Origin: TMED88 sp964515335
GTDB lineage: Bacteria > Myxococcota_A > UBA9160 > UBA4427
DNA: 64,000 bases
Direction of reading: 5' to 3'
Assembly: GCA_964515335.1 (NCBI GenBank)
Contig: CAZETS010000020.1
Span: forward strand, 1 to 64,000
Positions 63,311 to 64,000 of this stretch are shown one piece after another. The notes under the pieces are model-generated. The model was not told the DNA's origin. It saw only the letters and a list, made by a program, of their open reading frames with translations, and ran no database searches. The stretch's first letter is position 1. Each line of letters opens with the position of its first letter. The position numbers were made by a program, and so were the translations under genes.

Positions 63311-64000
63311 CTAGGGCGTGGCGAGCGGTTCCGCGATCGCCGGCGGAAGCGGCTCGGGCAGGCCGGGGGCCGTCCAGCCGGGTCGGCCGTCGGCGTCGAC
63401 GAAGACGGGATTCGTGAACGCGAACGGCGTGTGGCCCGGCGCGATGCGCGCGTAGATGGACCCTGGCGCGGCAGCGCCCTCGACCTCGACGGTCACGAAG
63501 GCATCGGCCGCGAAGCGCAGCGGGACCCGCAGCGTGCCGTCGGCGGGAGGCGGCGCGCGCTCGACGAGCGCGCCGTTCACGTACACGCGGATCTCGTCCA
63601 CCGGCACCCAGCTCGCCCGTCGCACGCCGACCCGCAACTCGCCGGACCGGCCGGTGAAGGTCTCCCCCGGCCCGGCGTCGCCGAGTGAGACGTCGAGCAC
63701 CGGACCCGAGCTGCCCGTGATGCGGCCCTGCCGCACCGCCGCCATGAATCGTTCGGGCTCGAAGTCGCGGCCGAGGCCCCCCGTGTAGGCGACGTAGCTT
63801 CGGGGCAGTCCGACAGGATGGCCGGTCGAGTGCGAGTCGCTGTTGGCGGTGCCGGTGCGCCTCTCGCCTTGCAGCAGCCACGACAGCCAGTCCGCCCGCG
63901 CCAGGCGGTAGGCCTCCATCGATCCGGCGTTGAGCAGCTCGATGGCGTCGAAGTCGAAGTCGCGCAGCCCCGGATTGCCCGCGCGACTCGTGAACGGGCG
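63311..64000 (-). CDS. C-terminal part of a PHP-type (CehA/McbA-like) metallohydrolase
   Basis: Only the last ~229 residues are in the window; the gene continues past the edge. The visible part begins FTSRAGNPGLRDFDFDAIELLNAG, then NSDSHSTGHPVGLPRSYVAYTG, the SDSH-type metal ligands of PHP-domain CehA/McbA hydrolases. A C-terminal beta domain follows (SIYARIAPGHTPFAFTNPVFVDADG), also typical. Substrate and signal sequence cannot be judged. It precedes the MDR gene by 38 bases. Confidence 0.8.
   Translation of the reverse strand, partial: RPFTSRAGNPGLRDFDFDAIELLNAGSMEAYRLARADWLSWLLQGERRTGTANSDSHSTGHPVGLPRSYVAYTGGLGRDFEPERFMAAVRQGRITGSSGPVLDVSLGDAGPGETFTGRSGELRVGVRRASWVPVDEIRVYVNGALVERAPPPADGTLRVPLRFAADAFVTVEVEGAAAPGSIYARIAPGHTPFAFTNPVFVDADGRPGWTAPGLPEPLPPAIAEPLATP

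Overview
The window is a very GC-rich (about 70% by eye) stretch of a Gram-negative bacterial chromosome, from a draft assembly because it contains one 100-base scaffold gap. The best guess for the host is an aerobic or microaerobic delta-proteobacterial-type organism (Myxococcota, Binatota or Desulfobacterota-like). The reasons are the thrS-infC-rpmI-rplT-ihfA-merR order, an MglA-type small GTPase, a DUF4388-type signalling protein, a complete cbb3 oxidase operon, and fused IcmF beside methylmalonyl-CoA mutase. This placement is inference; no rRNA is present.

All genes up to about 54.1 kb lie on the plus strand and all later ones on the minus strand, so the two blocks converge just after a tRNA-Pro. 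Region by region: 0.2-9.5 kb is a tightly packed housekeeping run (NAD(P)HX repair, tsaE, lysC, a helix-hairpin-helix protein, a YihY membrane protein, cysteine desulfurase, mnmA, rnc, era) with many 4-base start/stop overlaps. 9.6-16.9 kb holds a MerR regulator, the fused mutase IcmF, methylmalonyl-CoA mutase and the MeaB chaperone, which together form a B12-dependent acyl-CoA rearrangement cluster. 17.0-24.9 kb holds an MglA-like GTPase, ribBA, a MoxR ATPase plus CoxE-type VWA pair with the assembly gap between them, a 3-hydroxyacyl-CoA dehydrogenase and a thiolase, closed by a strong terminator. 25.4-34.1 kb is ccoNOQP-ccoGHIS plus a DsbD/SafE-like membrane protein with a His-rich tail.

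34.1-40.0 kb begins with a palindrome-rich regulatory region before miaB. It continues with a three-gene signalling operon: a REC-GAF-degenerate GGDEF protein, a pseudo-receiver DUF4388 protein, and a cyclic-nucleotide-binding domain with no DNA-binding part. 40.2-47.9 kb is guaB, guaA, dnaE and an unknown exported protein. 48.0-54.1 kb is tRNA-Val, thrS, infC (AUU start), rpmI, rplT, ihfA, merR, an ExeA/TniB-like ATPase and tRNA-Pro. pheS and pheT, which often sit between rplT and ihfA, are absent.

The minus-strand block, read from 64.0 down to 54.2 kb, is the end of a PHP-type metallohydrolase, an MDR oxidoreductase, an enoyl-CoA hydratase, a GH38 alpha-mannosidase, an SRPBCC protein, a second ExeA-like ATPase with a membrane anchor, and a SulP transporter.

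No CRISPR array, insertion sequence, prophage or obvious defence island is present. The least explained parts are the 36.1-40.0 kb signalling operon, the two ExeA-like ATPases, and the structured leader regions at 34.1-34.5 kb and 24.9-25.4 kb.
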